Shown: positions 14,129 to 14,152 of the stretch, one piece after another | Layout of the letters: each line of letters opens with the position of its first letter | Position numbering within the stretch: the first letter of the stretch is position 1 | Assembly (NCBI GenBank): GCA_023647555.1 | Contig: JALRLY010000199.1 | Location: 1-14,152 of the forward strand | From: Pancytospora philotis | Taxonomy: Eukaryota; Microsporidia | Direction of reading: 5' to 3' | DNA: 14,152 nt | Notes under the pieces: model-generated | Databases searched by the model: none | What the model was told of the DNA's origin: nothing | The model's input: only the letters and a program-made list of their open reading frames with translations | Position numbers and translations under genes: made by a program

Positions 14129-14152
14129 ACCCTTCGCAGCATCTATTTTATT

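Noticed and set aside
1..14152. CRISPR arrays, bacterial operons, introns
   Set aside because: No spaced repeat arrays are present, the gene content is eukaryotic, and all recognised frames are uninterrupted, so no intron is needed.

Overview
The window looks like a piece of a microsporidian nuclear genome (or a very close, equally reduced fungal relative). The evidence is: short intronless genes tightly packed on both strands; shortened versions of conserved eukaryotic proteins (a Noc1/Mak21 of only 432 residues, a 695-residue HIRA/Hir1, a 148-residue HscB/Jac1); and a recurrent start signal, an AAATTT core followed by CCC or GGG within a few bases of the ATG, which is the described microsporidian pattern. 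Species cannot be named. The conserved genes are strikingly GC-rich (about two thirds GC in places), while spacers, the left-edge gene and the retrotransposon are AT-richer.

Layout, left to right. A long minus-strand reading frame runs off the left edge (1-1343); it is a predicted secreted or membrane-targeted protein of unknown function. Then come two minus-strand genes: a J-domain co-chaperone of the HscB/Jac1 type (2109-2555) and a 432-residue helical protein with BAR-like features (2707-4005). A 370-bp divergent spacer leads to two plus-strand genes: a small Mis18-type zinc protein (4376-4783) and a Noc1/Mak21 ribosome-biogenesis protein (5190-6488). NOC1 converges with the minus-strand HIR1/HIRA histone chaperone gene (10595-12682). 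Between their 3' ends sits a complete Ty3/gypsy LTR retrotransposon (6765-10565). A divergent spacer follows, then a plus-strand, cysteine-rich, signal-peptide-bearing protein of unknown function (13184-14128).

The standout is the retrotransposon. It is only 3801 bp, with two identical 93-bp LTRs, a 5-bp target duplication (ACTAT), a primer-binding site, a polypurine tract and a single uninterrupted 1228-codon Gag-Pol frame. That frame starts inside the 5' LTR and stops inside the 3' LTR, so primer site, polypurine tract and LTR segments are all also coding. The LTR start context imitates the host start signal. All catalytic motifs are present, so it looks young and possibly active.

The host genes do not form an obvious pathway. 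Their known roles are iron-sulfur cluster assembly (Jac1), ribosome assembly (Noc1) and chromatin or centromere assembly (HIRA and Mis18), flanked by two lineage-specific secreted-type proteins at the window edges.
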